Translations under genes and position numbers: made by a program
Shown here: positions 1-6,448 of the stretch, piece after piece
Layout of the letters: each line of letters starts with the position of its first letter
Numbering within the stretch: position 1 is the first letter of the stretch
The notes under the pieces: model-generated
Database searches by the model: none
What the model saw: only the letters and a program-made list of their open reading frames with translations
What the model was told of the DNA's origin: nothing
From: Deltaproteobacteria bacterium
GTDB taxonomy: Bacteria; Desulfobacterota; Desulfofervidia; Desulfofervidales; DG-60
NCBI GenBank assembly: GCA_021163945.1
Contig: JAGGTC010000213.1
Span: 1 to 13,683 of the forward strand
Reading direction: 5' to 3'
Length of the DNA stretch: 13,683 bases

Positions 1-341
1 ATCCTAAATGGGGTGTTAATACTGTATTCAATCAGAAAAAAAAATATAACAAATCTAAAGGTATCCCATACACCCTTCTTTAAGGCATAATCTCTATAGG
101 GAGAGAAGATGGCACTGATGATAGAAAGGCAAAGGAAAAGAAGTAGTGCCTTATCAAGGCCAGAGAGGGATATTTTATCTCTATATATAATATTTTTTGT
201 GAGGAAGATGAGTGTTGCAAGAATAAATGCTATGTTCTTTGGGGCCTCAAAAAGTGGCAGTGAAAATAGGGTTAATAGGATAAAGATATAAAGTGCCTTA
301 TTAAACAGATTCTCTATAATTCTAATTTTAAATTCAAGCAC
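1..341 (-). CDS. O-antigen ligase/polymerase-like membrane protein, N-terminal part
   Basis: The minus-strand frame stays open from a GTG at 341 to the window edge (113 codons), so this is the N-terminus of a gene cut off at the left. The translation is very hydrophobic, with membrane segments at about residues 15-30, 36-51, 64-80 and 96-107. Residues 61-107 contain an aromatic- and leucine-rich helix, an S-x-x-F-S-P-Y turn, then G-x-W-D-x-x-R-F before another helix. This layout is typical of the start of WaaL/Wzy-type O-antigen ligases and polymerases, which transfer or polymerise polysaccharide on the outer face of the inner membrane. The GTG overlaps the end of the upstream Trm112-like gene by 8 bases, implying translational coupling; AGGAG lies only one base before it, too close for a standard ribosome site. 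The family call rests on pattern only, because the conserved large periplasmic loop is outside the window. Confidence 0.66.
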   Translation of the reverse strand, partial: MLEFKIRIIENLFNKALYIFILLTLFSLPLFEAPKNIAFILATLIFLTKNIIYRDKISLSGLDKALLLFLCLSIISAIFSPYRDYALKKGVWDTFRFVIFFFLIEYSINTPFR

Positions 342-522
342 GCTCCTCTATCTTTTTGGCCTCTTCAATAAGCATTATTGGGATGTCATCCTTGATAGGG
401 TAAAATAGCTTACACTTATCACATATTAGACCCTCTCCATATGGTCCCTCTTTTACATAACGCAGATCCCCCTTGCACTTAGGGCATGCCAAGATATCTA
501 GTAAATCCTTACTAATAGGCAT
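334..522 (-). CDS. Trm112-like zinc-binding protein (UPF0434/YcaR family)
   Basis: This 62-residue protein opens with L-L-D-I-L-A-C-P and carries two CxxC knuckles at C13/C16 and C34/C37, followed by Y-P-I-K-D-D-I-P-I-M-L. That is the hallmark arrangement of the Trm112/UPF0434 family (YcaR in E. coli, about 60 residues). Eukaryotic and archaeal Trm112 proteins are small zinc partners that activate methyltransferases; the bacterial role is poorly defined. In E. coli ycaR sits between the lipid A and Kdo genes lpxK and kdsB, and here the next gene is an O-antigen-ligase-like protein, so an envelope-polysaccharide setting recurs. The start is supported by AGGAGG four to five bases upstream, overlapping the stop codon of the preceding hydrolase gene. 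Confidence 0.93.
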   Translation of the reverse strand: MPISKDLLDILACPKCKGDLRYVKEGPYGEGLICDKCKLFYPIKDDIPIMLIEEAKKIEERA

Positions 523-526
523 CTCT

Positions 527-533
527 TCCTCCT
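527..533 (-). promoter_or_regulatory. Strong ribosome binding site for the Trm112-like gene
   Basis: On the minus strand AGGAGGA lies four bases before the ATG at 522. It overlaps the TAG stop of the upstream metallo-hydrolase gene (532-534), so ribosomes finishing that gene sit on the initiation site of the next. Confidence 0.8.
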
Positions 534-1281
534 ATAATTTTATCCTTAATAAGTCCTGGGCAATAATAAGGGGTCCATCATATTGTGTCCTGCATTTGGC
601 TACTGGATTGGCTCTATCACACTCTGGATAGAGGTGAGTAAGGATCAGACACCTACAGCCTGCCTCCTTTGCAATCCTTCCAGCAATAGCAGGTGTTAGA
701 TGACCACTTACCTTTTGCGGAAAGGATGCCTCACAAATAAAGATATCTGCCCCCCTTGCAAGTGATACAAGTGTGTCTGTCTCCTCTGCATCCCCTGAAT
801 AGGCCAATACCCTTCCCCCTGCCTCTATTCTGTAGCCTTGACTGTTTTCTGTATGAAAGGTAGGGAATGTATTTATCAAGATGTTATTTTTGATTATCTT
901 CTCATAGGGGGGGACCTCTGATAAAATTGCCTTTTCCTCAGATACAACAACCCACTCTCCATAGGCCATCTTTAGTTTCTCATAAAAGTCCAAAAAGCCC
1001 TTAGGGCCGAGGATAGAGACAGGCCTATTACGTCTAAATTGTGGCTCATTTTTGGCGGCAAACAAAAAATGGACTAGATCGGCCACATGATCAGGGTGAA
1101 GGTGGGTATAAAGGATTATGTCTATCTTTGAAAAGTGGATATTTGCCTTAAGCAACTGCCTCAATGTCCCTGGTCCAGTATCCATAAGCAGATGTGTATT
1201 TTCTATCTTTACCAAGATGGCTGGAGAGGCCCTGAGTAAAGAAGGGACACCTGTACCAGAACCTATAATGATAAGCTCCAT
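532..1281 (-). CDS. Metallo-beta-lactamase-fold hydrolase, RNase Z/ElaC-like
   Basis: A 249-residue protein with the full set of metal-binding motifs of the metallo-beta-lactamase fold: T-H-L-H-P-D-H at residues 59-65, H143 in F-H-T, D164 in S-G-D, H194 in G-H-L-T-P and H216 in L-T-H-L. The N-terminal I-I-G-S-G-T-G-x-P and the D-T-G-P-G stretch (34-38) are those of the RNase Z (tRNA 3' endonuclease)/arylsulfatase-like branch. The protein is shorter than classical RNase Z (about 300 residues) and I do not see the long flexible arm that grips tRNA, so it may act on another phosphodiester or ester. It starts three bases after the flavoprotein gene ends, with only a weak ribosome site, so it is probably coupled. 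Fold and metal site are secure; the substrate is unknown. Confidence 0.88.
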   Translation of the reverse strand: MELIIIGSGTGVPSLLRASPAILVKIENTHLLMDTGPGTLRQLLKANIHFSKIDIILYTHLHPDHVADLVHFLFAAKNEPQFRRNRPVSILGPKGFLDFYEKLKMAYGEWVVVSEEKAILSEVPPYEKIIKNNILINTFPTFHTENSQGYRIEAGGRVLAYSGDAEETDTLVSLARGADIFICEASFPQKVSGHLTPAIAGRIAKEAGCRCLILTHLYPECDRANPVAKCRTQYDGPLIIAQDLLRIKL

Positions 1282-1284
1282 ATC

Positions 1285-1848
1285 TTAAATTAGGTTTTTA
1301 CCTGCACTATAAATTTTAGATAGAATATCAGGGTGTTTCTCTATCTCCCCCTTTGCATCAAAACCAGGATAAAGCCAGCAGTTTTTTAGCCTAAAGCCTA
1401 TGGCGTTTAAAAAACACCTCACTGTAAGCATTGCCCCCTCAAATACCTTTTTCCCCTTAGTGCCAGCCACTGATATGAAAAAGGCAGGGCGAAAATTATT
1501 GTTATTAGAGATCTTCCTTTTATACCATAGGGCCTGGCAGCGATCTATCAAGGTCTTAATCTGGGCAGTTACACTGTAAAAATATATAGGTGAGGTCAAG
1601 ACCAAACACTCTGTATTAATAAATGCCTTATAAATAATGTCCATATCATCACAGATAATACACTCTCCTGTCTTCTCACACTCACCACAGGCCAGACAAG
1701 GCAATATCTTCAATTCCCTCACATATATCCTTTCTATCTTGTGACCACTCTCATTTGCCCCTTTAAGGAATTGATTAAGCAATAAATCTGTATTTCCATC
1801 CCTCCTAGGGCTTCCATAGACCCCTAGTACCCTCATCCTATACGCCAT
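1285..1848 (-). CDS. Iron-sulfur flavoprotein, NADPH-dependent FMN reductase-like
   Basis: A 187-residue flavodoxin-fold protein. The FMN phosphate loop G-S-P-R-R-D-G-N-T lies at residues 12-20, and T-S-P-I-Y-F-Y (85-91) matches the second flavin loop. Between them are C51, C54, C57 and C63 with spacing CX2CX2CX5C, plus C66. This compact motif is what holds the 4Fe-4S cluster in the Isf proteins of methanogens and other anaerobes, which pass electrons between ferredoxin or other donors and oxygen or quinone-type acceptors. The ATG at 1848 overlaps the upstream ferritin-like gene by 11 bases and has GAGGAG 13 bases upstream. A second ATG four codons in is possible but has AGG directly against it. 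A place next to a ferritin/rubrerythrin-type gene suggests a role in oxidative-stress or iron handling, but no substrate can be read from sequence. Confidence 0.9.
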   Translation of the reverse strand: MAYRMRVLGVYGSPRRDGNTDLLLNQFLKGANESGHKIERIYVRELKILPCLACGECEKTGECIICDDMDIIYKAFINTECLVLTSPIYFYSVTAQIKTLIDRCQALWYKRKISNNNNFRPAFFISVAGTKGKKVFEGAMLTVRCFLNAIGFRLKNCWLYPGFDAKGEIEKHPDILSKIYSAGKNLI

Positions 1849-2362
1849 CTACAAAGACACGCTCCTCTGAAGGTAGCCAGTCATCAGGATTCATTAGATA
1901 ATCACGTACATCTGCAAGCATCAAATAGTACCTCCTCATGGCATAAGAAAGCCCTATATAGCACCTCTTTGCCAATGGTTGAATGGCCTCCCTCTCCATC
2001 TCATCTAAAAATGTGAAATATTCCTCCTCTGTCTTCATGGCCAACTCCAGGAGCTTAAGGTCATCTGGCCAAACATGCACAGTCCCACTATATATCTGGC
2101 TTAGACCTTCAAAGGGGCTCTTCTTACACTGCCCTGGCTCCCAAAGAAAACGATCAATACGCCATCCATATCCCTTCTTAAAGGCATTATATATTTGATT
2201 TACCCTTAATAGCTGCCTCCCCTTTTCCTCGGCCAAGATATCAAATACCCTCTTACAGAGCGGATGCATTGCCTTCTCCTTTGCCTGGATATAAAACTCC
2301 TTTGCCCTTTCCCCTTTCTCCATTATCTTTTTTAAAATATCTAGTGTATTTCTACCCTCCAT
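1838..2362 (-). CDS. Ferritin-like/rubrerythrin-fold protein with degenerate metal site
   Basis: A 174-residue, almost wholly helical protein. Helix 1 has E-K-G-E-R-A-K-E-F-Y (15-24), helix 2 L-A-E-E-K-G-R-Q-L (43-51), helix 3 E-L-A-M-K-T-E-E-E-Y (106-115) and helix 4 L-S-Y-A-M-R-R-Y-Y (138-146). The order and spacing match the four-helix ferritin-like bundle of rubrerythrin-type proteins. In that family helices 2 and 4 carry ExxH metal-ligand motifs; here the helix 2 histidine position is R49, and helix 4 has neither the glutamate nor the histidine. It may therefore be a non-catalytic or remodelled member. No rubredoxin-type CxxC pair is present. AGGGG six bases before the ATG supports this start, which lies 22 bases inside the end of the PHP gene. 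Fold assignment is moderate; biochemical role is unknown. Confidence 0.7.
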   Translation of the reverse strand: MEGRNTLDILKKIMEKGERAKEFYIQAKEKAMHPLCKRVFDILAEEKGRQLLRVNQIYNAFKKGYGWRIDRFLWEPGQCKKSPFEGLSQIYSGTVHVWPDDLKLLELAMKTEEEYFTFLDEMEREAIQPLAKRCYIGLSYAMRRYYLMLADVRDYLMNPDDWLPSEERVFVDGV

Positions 2363-3213
2363 GGCTTACCCCTATAATGAATTTTCTTTAGTTTTTCCAA
2401 TAGGCTATAGGGAATACGCAAGTCCCCATAGCCTGTGCCTAATTCTACCCCCTTTTTATTTTTACCATGAAAATCTGAGCCCCCAGTAATTGCCAGATCA
2501 AAATCCCTTGCCAATTCTAAATAATTTTTTATTTGAGGAGGGCTATGGTCTGGATAATAGACCTCTATGCCCATAAGGCCACAGTCTTTTAATCTCTTGA
2601 CAAACCTCCTTAGCCCCTGCTCATCTAGGTGTAGGGTATAGGGGTGGGCCAAAACAGGCAGGGCATTTGCCTCTATCAACATTTCTAAACACTGCTCTGG
2701 TGTAATACGTTCCTTTTCTACATAAGCTGGCCTCCCCTTCTTTAGATACTTTTCAAATGCCTCTTCAAGGCTATTTACAATGCCCTTTTTGATAAGTACC
2801 TGTGCAATATGGGGACGACCTATCTGACCACCACCAGAGGCAGCTACTACCTCTTCATAATCAATATGGATACCCAATCCCTGCAGTTTTTTTATAATCT
2901 TTGGGTTTCTCTCAGCCCTTGCCTCTTGCAGTACACAAAGCCTCTTTAAGAAATTCTTATCCTCATAATCTACGAAATAACCCAGGATATGAAGGGTCCC
3001 CTTCTCAAAATAGGCAGAGACCTCTATGCCTGATATTACCTCTATACCCAATTTTTCCCCTGTAGTTATTGCCTCTTTATTGCCTGCCACTGTATCATGG
3101 TCTGTTAGGGCAATGGCTGAAAGCCCCTTTTTCTTAGATAGTTTTACTACCTCTTCTGGGCTAAATGAACCATCAGATGCAGTAGAGTGTGTGTGTAAAT
3201 CTATAAGCCTCAT
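2341..3213 (-). CDS. PHP-domain phosphoesterase, TrpH/RnmM-like
   Basis: A 290-residue protein with the complete set of PHP metal-binding motifs: H7-T-H9, D14, D38-H39-D40, E64 in S-G-I-E-V-S, H75, H135 in G-R-P-H, H190 in A-H-P and D247-F-H249. Length and motif order match the stand-alone PHP phosphoesterases such as E. coli YciV (TrpH/RnmM), which removes phosphate from nucleoside 3',5'-bisphosphates and trims short RNA 5' ends. It is a cytosolic metal enzyme, not the PHP domain of DNA polymerase III. The ATG directly follows the stop codon of the retropepsin-like gene with no spacer and only a weak ribosome site, so translation is probably coupled. It sits two genes downstream of lon. The family is certain; the exact substrate is inferred from homologues. 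Confidence 0.92.
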   Translation of the reverse strand: MRLIDLHTHSTASDGSFSPEEVVKLSKKKGLSAIALTDHDTVAGNKEAITTGEKLGIEVISGIEVSAYFEKGTLHILGYFVDYEDKNFLKRLCVLQEARAERNPKIIKKLQGLGIHIDYEEVVAASGGGQIGRPHIAQVLIKKGIVNSLEEAFEKYLKKGRPAYVEKERITPEQCLEMLIEANALPVLAHPYTLHLDEQGLRRFVKRLKDCGLMGIEVYYPDHSPPQIKNYLELARDFDLAITGGSDFHGKNKKGVELGTGYGDLRIPYSLLEKLKKIHYRGKPWRVEIH

Positions 3214-3588
3214 CTAAAACTCGGTAAACTCTCTTTTACGGAGTAGGGTTAAATCTATCTCCCCTGTCCTGGGGTCTGGGATTAAACCCCACTCCTCCAT
3301 TGCCGTTGCACCTATGATTGCATCTATTTCGCGTCCATGCTCATCCTTTCCTAATCCTTTTACAGGGTGGGCCTTTATATCAAACTCTAACCCCTCTATC
3401 ATGCAATTTAGTCCACAGGCCTCACTTATTTTAAAAGAACGACCTCCCAAGCCTACTTCAAATGGGGCCGTTTTCCACCTGATTTTTGAGGCCAGTCCCT
3501 CCCTCACATATGATCTAAGTGAGCCTGTATCAAATAAAACAAGGGCATCCTTCCCATCTATCTTAATGTTCTTGAATGTTCTAGCCAT
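3214..3588 (-). CDS. Retropepsin-like aspartic protease (clan AA), single domain
   Basis: A 124-residue soluble protein from the ATG at 3588. The active-site motif L-F-D-T-G-S is at residues 18-23, with the catalytic aspartate D20. The second retropepsin hallmark, I-D-A-I-I-G-A-T-A-M with E-E-W-G-L, follows about residues 87-101. One copy of each motif in about 120 residues means the active site would need a homodimer, as in retroviral proteases. No signal peptide or membrane segment is seen, so it should be cytosolic. I chose ATG 3588, not an in-frame ATG 14 codons upstream (3630), because AGGG lies six bases before it, homology begins just after it, and the overlap with lon falls to 8 bases. 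The gene follows lon and hsp20 directly, which suggests protein turnover. It could instead be an inactive retropepsin-fold protein; the DTGS motif is intact. Confidence 0.78.
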   Translation of the reverse strand: MARTFKNIKIDGKDALVLFDTGSLRSYVREGLASKIRWKTAPFEVGLGGRSFKISEACGLNCMIEGLEFDIKAHPVKGLGKDEHGREIDAIIGATAMEEWGLIPDPRTGEIDLTLLRKREFTEF

Positions 3589-5911
3589 CTTTAACCCTGC
3601 GTTTGTCCAGTGCAAAATCAACAATTTCATCCATCCGTTCTACCAAGACAAATTTCATTTCCTGTTTTACATCCTCTGAAATCTCTTTTAGATCCTTATC
3701 GTTCCTTTTGGGTAAGATCACATATTTTATCCCTGCCAAGTGGGCAGCCAAGACCTTTTCCTTTATCCCCCCCACTGGCAAGACCAAGCCACGTAGGGTG
3801 ATCTCCCCTGTCATAGCCACATCGCTCCTGACAGGCCTATTTTTAAGGAGTGAGACCAAGGCTGTGCAAATGGCCACACCGGCAGATGGCCCATCCTTTG
3901 GAATGGCACCTGAGGGGACATGGATATGAATATCATTATATTCATAGAAGTCCTCGGGGATGCCCAATTTTTTTGACTGAGAGCGTACATAACTGAGGGC
4001 CGCCTCTGCAGACTCCTTCATTACCTCGCCCAATGAACCAGTAAGGATAAGCCCCTTTTTGCCTTTCATCTTTGTTGCCTCTATAAAGATGATCTCACCA
4101 CCTGATGGGGTCCAGGCAAGCCCTGTAGCTACACCTGGTGCCATAGTCCTTTCTGCCACCTCAAAATAAAACCTTTGGGGCCCTAAAAATTCCTCCAAAT
4201 TATCTGGTGTTACAACTATTGAGACATCCTCCCCCTCTGCTATCTTGGTGGCAACCTGGCGGCAGACAGATGCAATCTCACGCTCTAGGTTCCTTAGCCC
4301 TGCCTCCCTTGTATAGTATAAAACAATGTTTTTTATAGCCTCATCCTCAAAACGTAGGTGCCTTTCTGTAAGTCCATTTGCCTCCAGTTGCCTAGGGATA
4401 AGATATTTTTTTGCAATCAAGACCTTTTCGGCCACGGTGTATCCAGCCAGTTCCAGCACCTCCATCCTGTCCCTTAAGGGCATAGGGATGGTATCAAGTA
4501 TATTTGCTGTGGTAATAAACATTACCTTAGAAAGGTCAAACTCTACCCCCAAGTAATGGTCTACAAAGGCATAGTTCTGTTCTGGATCCAGTACCTCTAG
4601 CAGTGCCGCAGATGGGTCCCCCCTAAAATCTAGTCCCAATTTGTCTATCTCATCCAACATAAAAACGGGGTTGTTAGAGCCCGCCTTTTTTATACCTTGG
4701 ATTATCCTACCTGGCATGGCCCCTACATATGTACGCCTATGCCCCCTGATCTCTGCCTCATCACGAATGCCACCTAGAGAGATACGGACAAACTTACGGC
4801 CTAGGGCCTCAGCAATTGCCTTGCCCAGGGATGTCTTTCCAGTGCCTGGGGGCCCAACAAAACACAGGATAGAGCCCTTTGCATCAGGCTTTATTTTTCT
4901 TACTGCCAGATATTCTAATATCCTCTTCTTTACCTTCTCAAGGTTATAATGATCCCTGTCCAAGATGCGCCTTGCCGCGGCTATATCCAGATTATCCTTT
5001 GTGCTCTCTTGCCAAGGCAGTTCCAGAATCCAATCTAGGTAATTTCTTGCTACTGTATACTCAGGATAGGCTGGGTTCATCCTGGCCAGCCGATTGATCT
5101 CCCTTTCTGCCTCCTTTCTTGCCTCTTGAGGGAGCTTCTTTTTCTCTATTTTTGCCTTTAATGCCTCAATCTCTGCCTCATATTCATCCTTTTCCCCCAA
5201 TTCCTTATGGATGGCCTTAAGCTGCTGCCTTAGGAAGAACTCTCTCTGGGCCTTATCCATATCTGCCTTTACCTGGCTTTGAATCTTGTTTGCAAGCTCT
5301 AGGGTCTCGATCTCACGATTGAGCAGTCCCATTACCTTTAGCAACCTCTGTTTTACATCAAATGTCTCTAGTATCTCTTGTTTATCCGATTTACCAATAT
5401 TTATCGTAGAGGCTACCATATCTGCCAGTATTCCAGGTTCATCTATGTTTGTAGCCACCATATCCAACTCTGGGGGCAGTGCCGGAGAGAGCTCAATTAC
5501 CTTATGGAAGAGACCACGCACATTTGTAACCAGTGCATCTAACTCAACATCCTTTTTATACTCGTCATAGTGGGGGATTACCTTTGCCTTAAGATAAGGC
5601 TCCTTTGAGATGTAGTCCTCTACAGTAACCCTTGCCAGCCCTTGTATCAGTAGCCTCAAACCAGCCTCTGGTACTTTAATCATCTTCATAATTGAGGCAG
5701 CACAACCTACTTTATATAGATTCTCTGGGGGTCTCCCCTCCTCATCTTTTACAGTAAAAAGGCCTATTATCTTATCCCCACTCAGGGCATCATCTACCAG
5801 TTTAAATAGAGGCTCCTCCATTACCATAAATGGAAGCACCATATGGGGGAAAAGCACTATGTCCTTGGCTGGCAGTATAGGGAGCTCCTTTGGGATAGGG
5901 GTCTTTGTCAT
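3581..5911 (-). CDS. lon: ATP-dependent Lon protease
   Basis: Full-length LonA of 776 residues. Residues 10-200 form the N-terminal substrate-binding LON domain and 200-290 a charged coiled-coil linker. The AAA+ module follows, with Walker A G-P-P-G-T-G-K-T at 353-360 and Walker B F-M-L-D-E-I-D at 417-423. The C-terminal protease has S676 in P-K-D-G-P-S-A-G and K719 in G-G-I-K-E-K, 43 residues apart as in E. coli Lon (S679/K722), giving the Ser-Lys dyad. It degrades misfolded and specific regulatory proteins in the cytosol. Its ATG shares one base with the stop of hsp20 (TAATG), and its own stop overlaps the next gene. No membrane segment of the archaeal LonB type is present. Expression from the hsp20 promoter as a heat-shock operon is likely. 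Confidence 0.98.
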   Translation of the reverse strand: MTKTPIPKELPILPAKDIVLFPHMVLPFMVMEEPLFKLVDDALSGDKIIGLFTVKDEEGRPPENLYKVGCAASIMKMIKVPEAGLRLLIQGLARVTVEDYISKEPYLKAKVIPHYDEYKKDVELDALVTNVRGLFHKVIELSPALPPELDMVATNIDEPGILADMVASTINIGKSDKQEILETFDVKQRLLKVMGLLNREIETLELANKIQSQVKADMDKAQREFFLRQQLKAIHKELGEKDEYEAEIEALKAKIEKKKLPQEARKEAEREINRLARMNPAYPEYTVARNYLDWILELPWQESTKDNLDIAAARRILDRDHYNLEKVKKRILEYLAVRKIKPDAKGSILCFVGPPGTGKTSLGKAIAEALGRKFVRISLGGIRDEAEIRGHRRTYVGAMPGRIIQGIKKAGSNNPVFMLDEIDKLGLDFRGDPSAALLEVLDPEQNYAFVDHYLGVEFDLSKVMFITTANILDTIPMPLRDRMEVLELAGYTVAEKVLIAKKYLIPRQLEANGLTERHLRFEDEAIKNIVLYYTREAGLRNLEREIASVCRQVATKIAEGEDVSIVVTPDNLEEFLGPQRFYFEVAERTMAPGVATGLAWTPSGGEIIFIEATKMKGKKGLILTGSLGEVMKESAEAALSYVRSQSKKLGIPEDFYEYNDIHIHVPSGAIPKDGPSAGVAICTALVSLLKNRPVRSDVAMTGEITLRGLVLPVGGIKEKVLAAHLAGIKYVILPKRNDKDLKEISEDVKQEMKFVLVERMDEIVDFALDKRRVKDG
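3595..3598 (-). promoter_or_regulatory. Ribosome binding site deciding the retropepsin gene start
   Basis: AGGG on the minus strand, six bases before the ATG at 3588 and inside the last codons of lon. The longer alternative start at 3630 would make a 50-base overlap with lon and add 14 residues not expected for the family. Confidence 0.55.
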
Positions 5912-6342
5912 TATTCACTTACCTCGATATCTTTTATTACCTTTATCTTCTTCTTATTTAGCCTTATTTGTAAAAGGCCATCCTTGTAGGTAGCTGAGAT
6001 ATCTTGGGTATCTACAGGTACAGGTAGGCGGAGCAGGCGTTCAAATGGACCATAATTTATCTCCATTTGATGATATTTACAAGAACCCAGCTGAGGGGAG
6101 CGATTTCCATAAATTCTAAGAACGTTTCCCTTTAGGGTTACCTGTATATCCTCCCTTTTTAAACCAGCTATATCCACAACAATAATCAATTCCTCTCCTG
6201 TTTCAAATACATCTGTTGCAGGCAAAAAGTGTTTGGGGATCATTAAGGGGAGAAGGCTTGTTTGGAACATAGAATCCATAAACTCCCTTATTCTCTTGTG
6301 AAACTCGTCTATCTCCTTCTCCATCTCAGAGATGGGTTCCAT
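5911..6342 (-). CDS. Small heat shock protein, Hsp20 family
   Basis: A 143-residue alpha-crystallin-type holdase, an ATP-independent chaperone that keeps unfolding proteins soluble. The crystallin domain spans about 39-130: P-A-T-D-V-F-E (41-47), V-D-I-A-G-L-K-R-E-D-I (56-66), I-N-Y-G-P-F-E-R (95-102) followed by L-P-V-P-V-D, and the conserved D-G-L-L-Q-I-R-L (121-128). A C-terminal I-E-V (139-141) fits the I-x-I/V anchor used in oligomer assembly. The N-terminal arm of about 38 residues is rich in charged residues and Phe/Met. It is the first gene of the minus-strand cluster, with AAGGAGG five bases before the ATG and a promoter-like region upstream. Its stop overlaps lon by one base, coupling holdase and protease synthesis. 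Confidence 0.96.
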   Translation of the reverse strand: MEPISEMEKEIDEFHKRIREFMDSMFQTSLLPLMIPKHFLPATDVFETGEELIIVVDIAGLKREDIQVTLKGNVLRIYGNRSPQLGSCKYHQMEINYGPFERLLRLPVPVDTQDISATYKDGLLQIRLNKKKIKVIKDIEVSE

Positions 6343-6347
6343 AAGTG

Positions 6348-6354
6348 CCTCCTT
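6348..6354 (-). promoter_or_regulatory. Strong ribosome binding site for hsp20
   Basis: AAGGAGG on the minus strand, five bases before the ATG at 6342. It is the longest anti-16S match in the window and contrasts with the absence of any such site before surE on the other side of the same spacer. Confidence 0.85.
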
Positions 6355-6380
6355 AAATAGATTCTGGCTCCTTTCTATGT

Positions 6381-6404
6381 ATTATAACTAAGACCTTTAG
6401 TCAA
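6381..6404 (-). promoter_or_regulatory. Candidate promoter of the hsp20-lon operon
   Basis: Reading the minus strand, CTTGACT (6405-6399) is followed after 12 bases by a perfect TATAAT (6386-6381), about 40 bases before the hsp20 start. Twelve bases is too short for a normal housekeeping sigma-factor promoter (16-18). CTTGA is the -35 core of sigma-32-type promoters, but their usual C-rich -10 is absent. The 12-base spacer lies within an inverted repeat. Transcription start would be near 6374, giving a leader of about 30 bases. Promoter presence is likely; sigma-factor class is open. Confidence 0.5.
6387..6401. repeat. Inverted repeat in the hsp20 promoter spacer
   Basis: ACTAA-GACCT-TTAGT reads the same on both strands in its five-base arms; one mismatch further out another T/A pair matches. 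It lies between the TTGACT and TATAAT elements and overlaps the edges of both, which is where an operator would act. It is not the CIRCE element of HrcA. Arms this short could arise by chance in AT-rich DNA. Confidence 0.4.
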
Positions 6405-6412
6405 GCTTTCCC

Positions 6413-6441
6413 TTCACAACTTGTGCAAATTTTGTTAAAAA
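6413..6441 (+). promoter_or_regulatory. Candidate surE promoter giving a near-leaderless mRNA
   Basis: TTCACA (6413-6418, five of six matches to the -35 consensus) is followed after exactly 17 bases by TAAAAA (6436-6441, four of six matches). The expected transcription start falls at about 6448-6449, at the ATG of surE (6449). No Shine-Dalgarno sequence exists between this element and the ATG, which fits a leaderless transcript. The -10 match is weak because the area is A-rich. Confidence 0.35.
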
Positions 6442-6448
6442 AAAGATA

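Noticed and set aside
109..291. A 60-codon plus-strand open frame near the left end
   Set aside because: It lies antisense to the better-supported minus-strand membrane protein, has no family pattern, and its composition looks like a reverse-strand shadow.
339..1866. The string GAGGAGCGTG (minus strand) near 340 and again near 1860
   Set aside because: Both copies encode Glu-Glu-Arg near a gene end; two copies of ten bases within coding DNA do not support a repeat element.
3314..5570. Several plus-strand open frames of 60-120 codons opposite the retropepsin and lon genes
   Set aside because: They are antisense to genes with intact catalytic motifs, show Ser/Pro-rich shadow composition and lack ribosome binding sites.
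6343..6448. CIRCE (HrcA) operator upstream of hsp20
   Set aside because: The CIRCE half-site TTAGCACTC is absent from the spacer on both strands.
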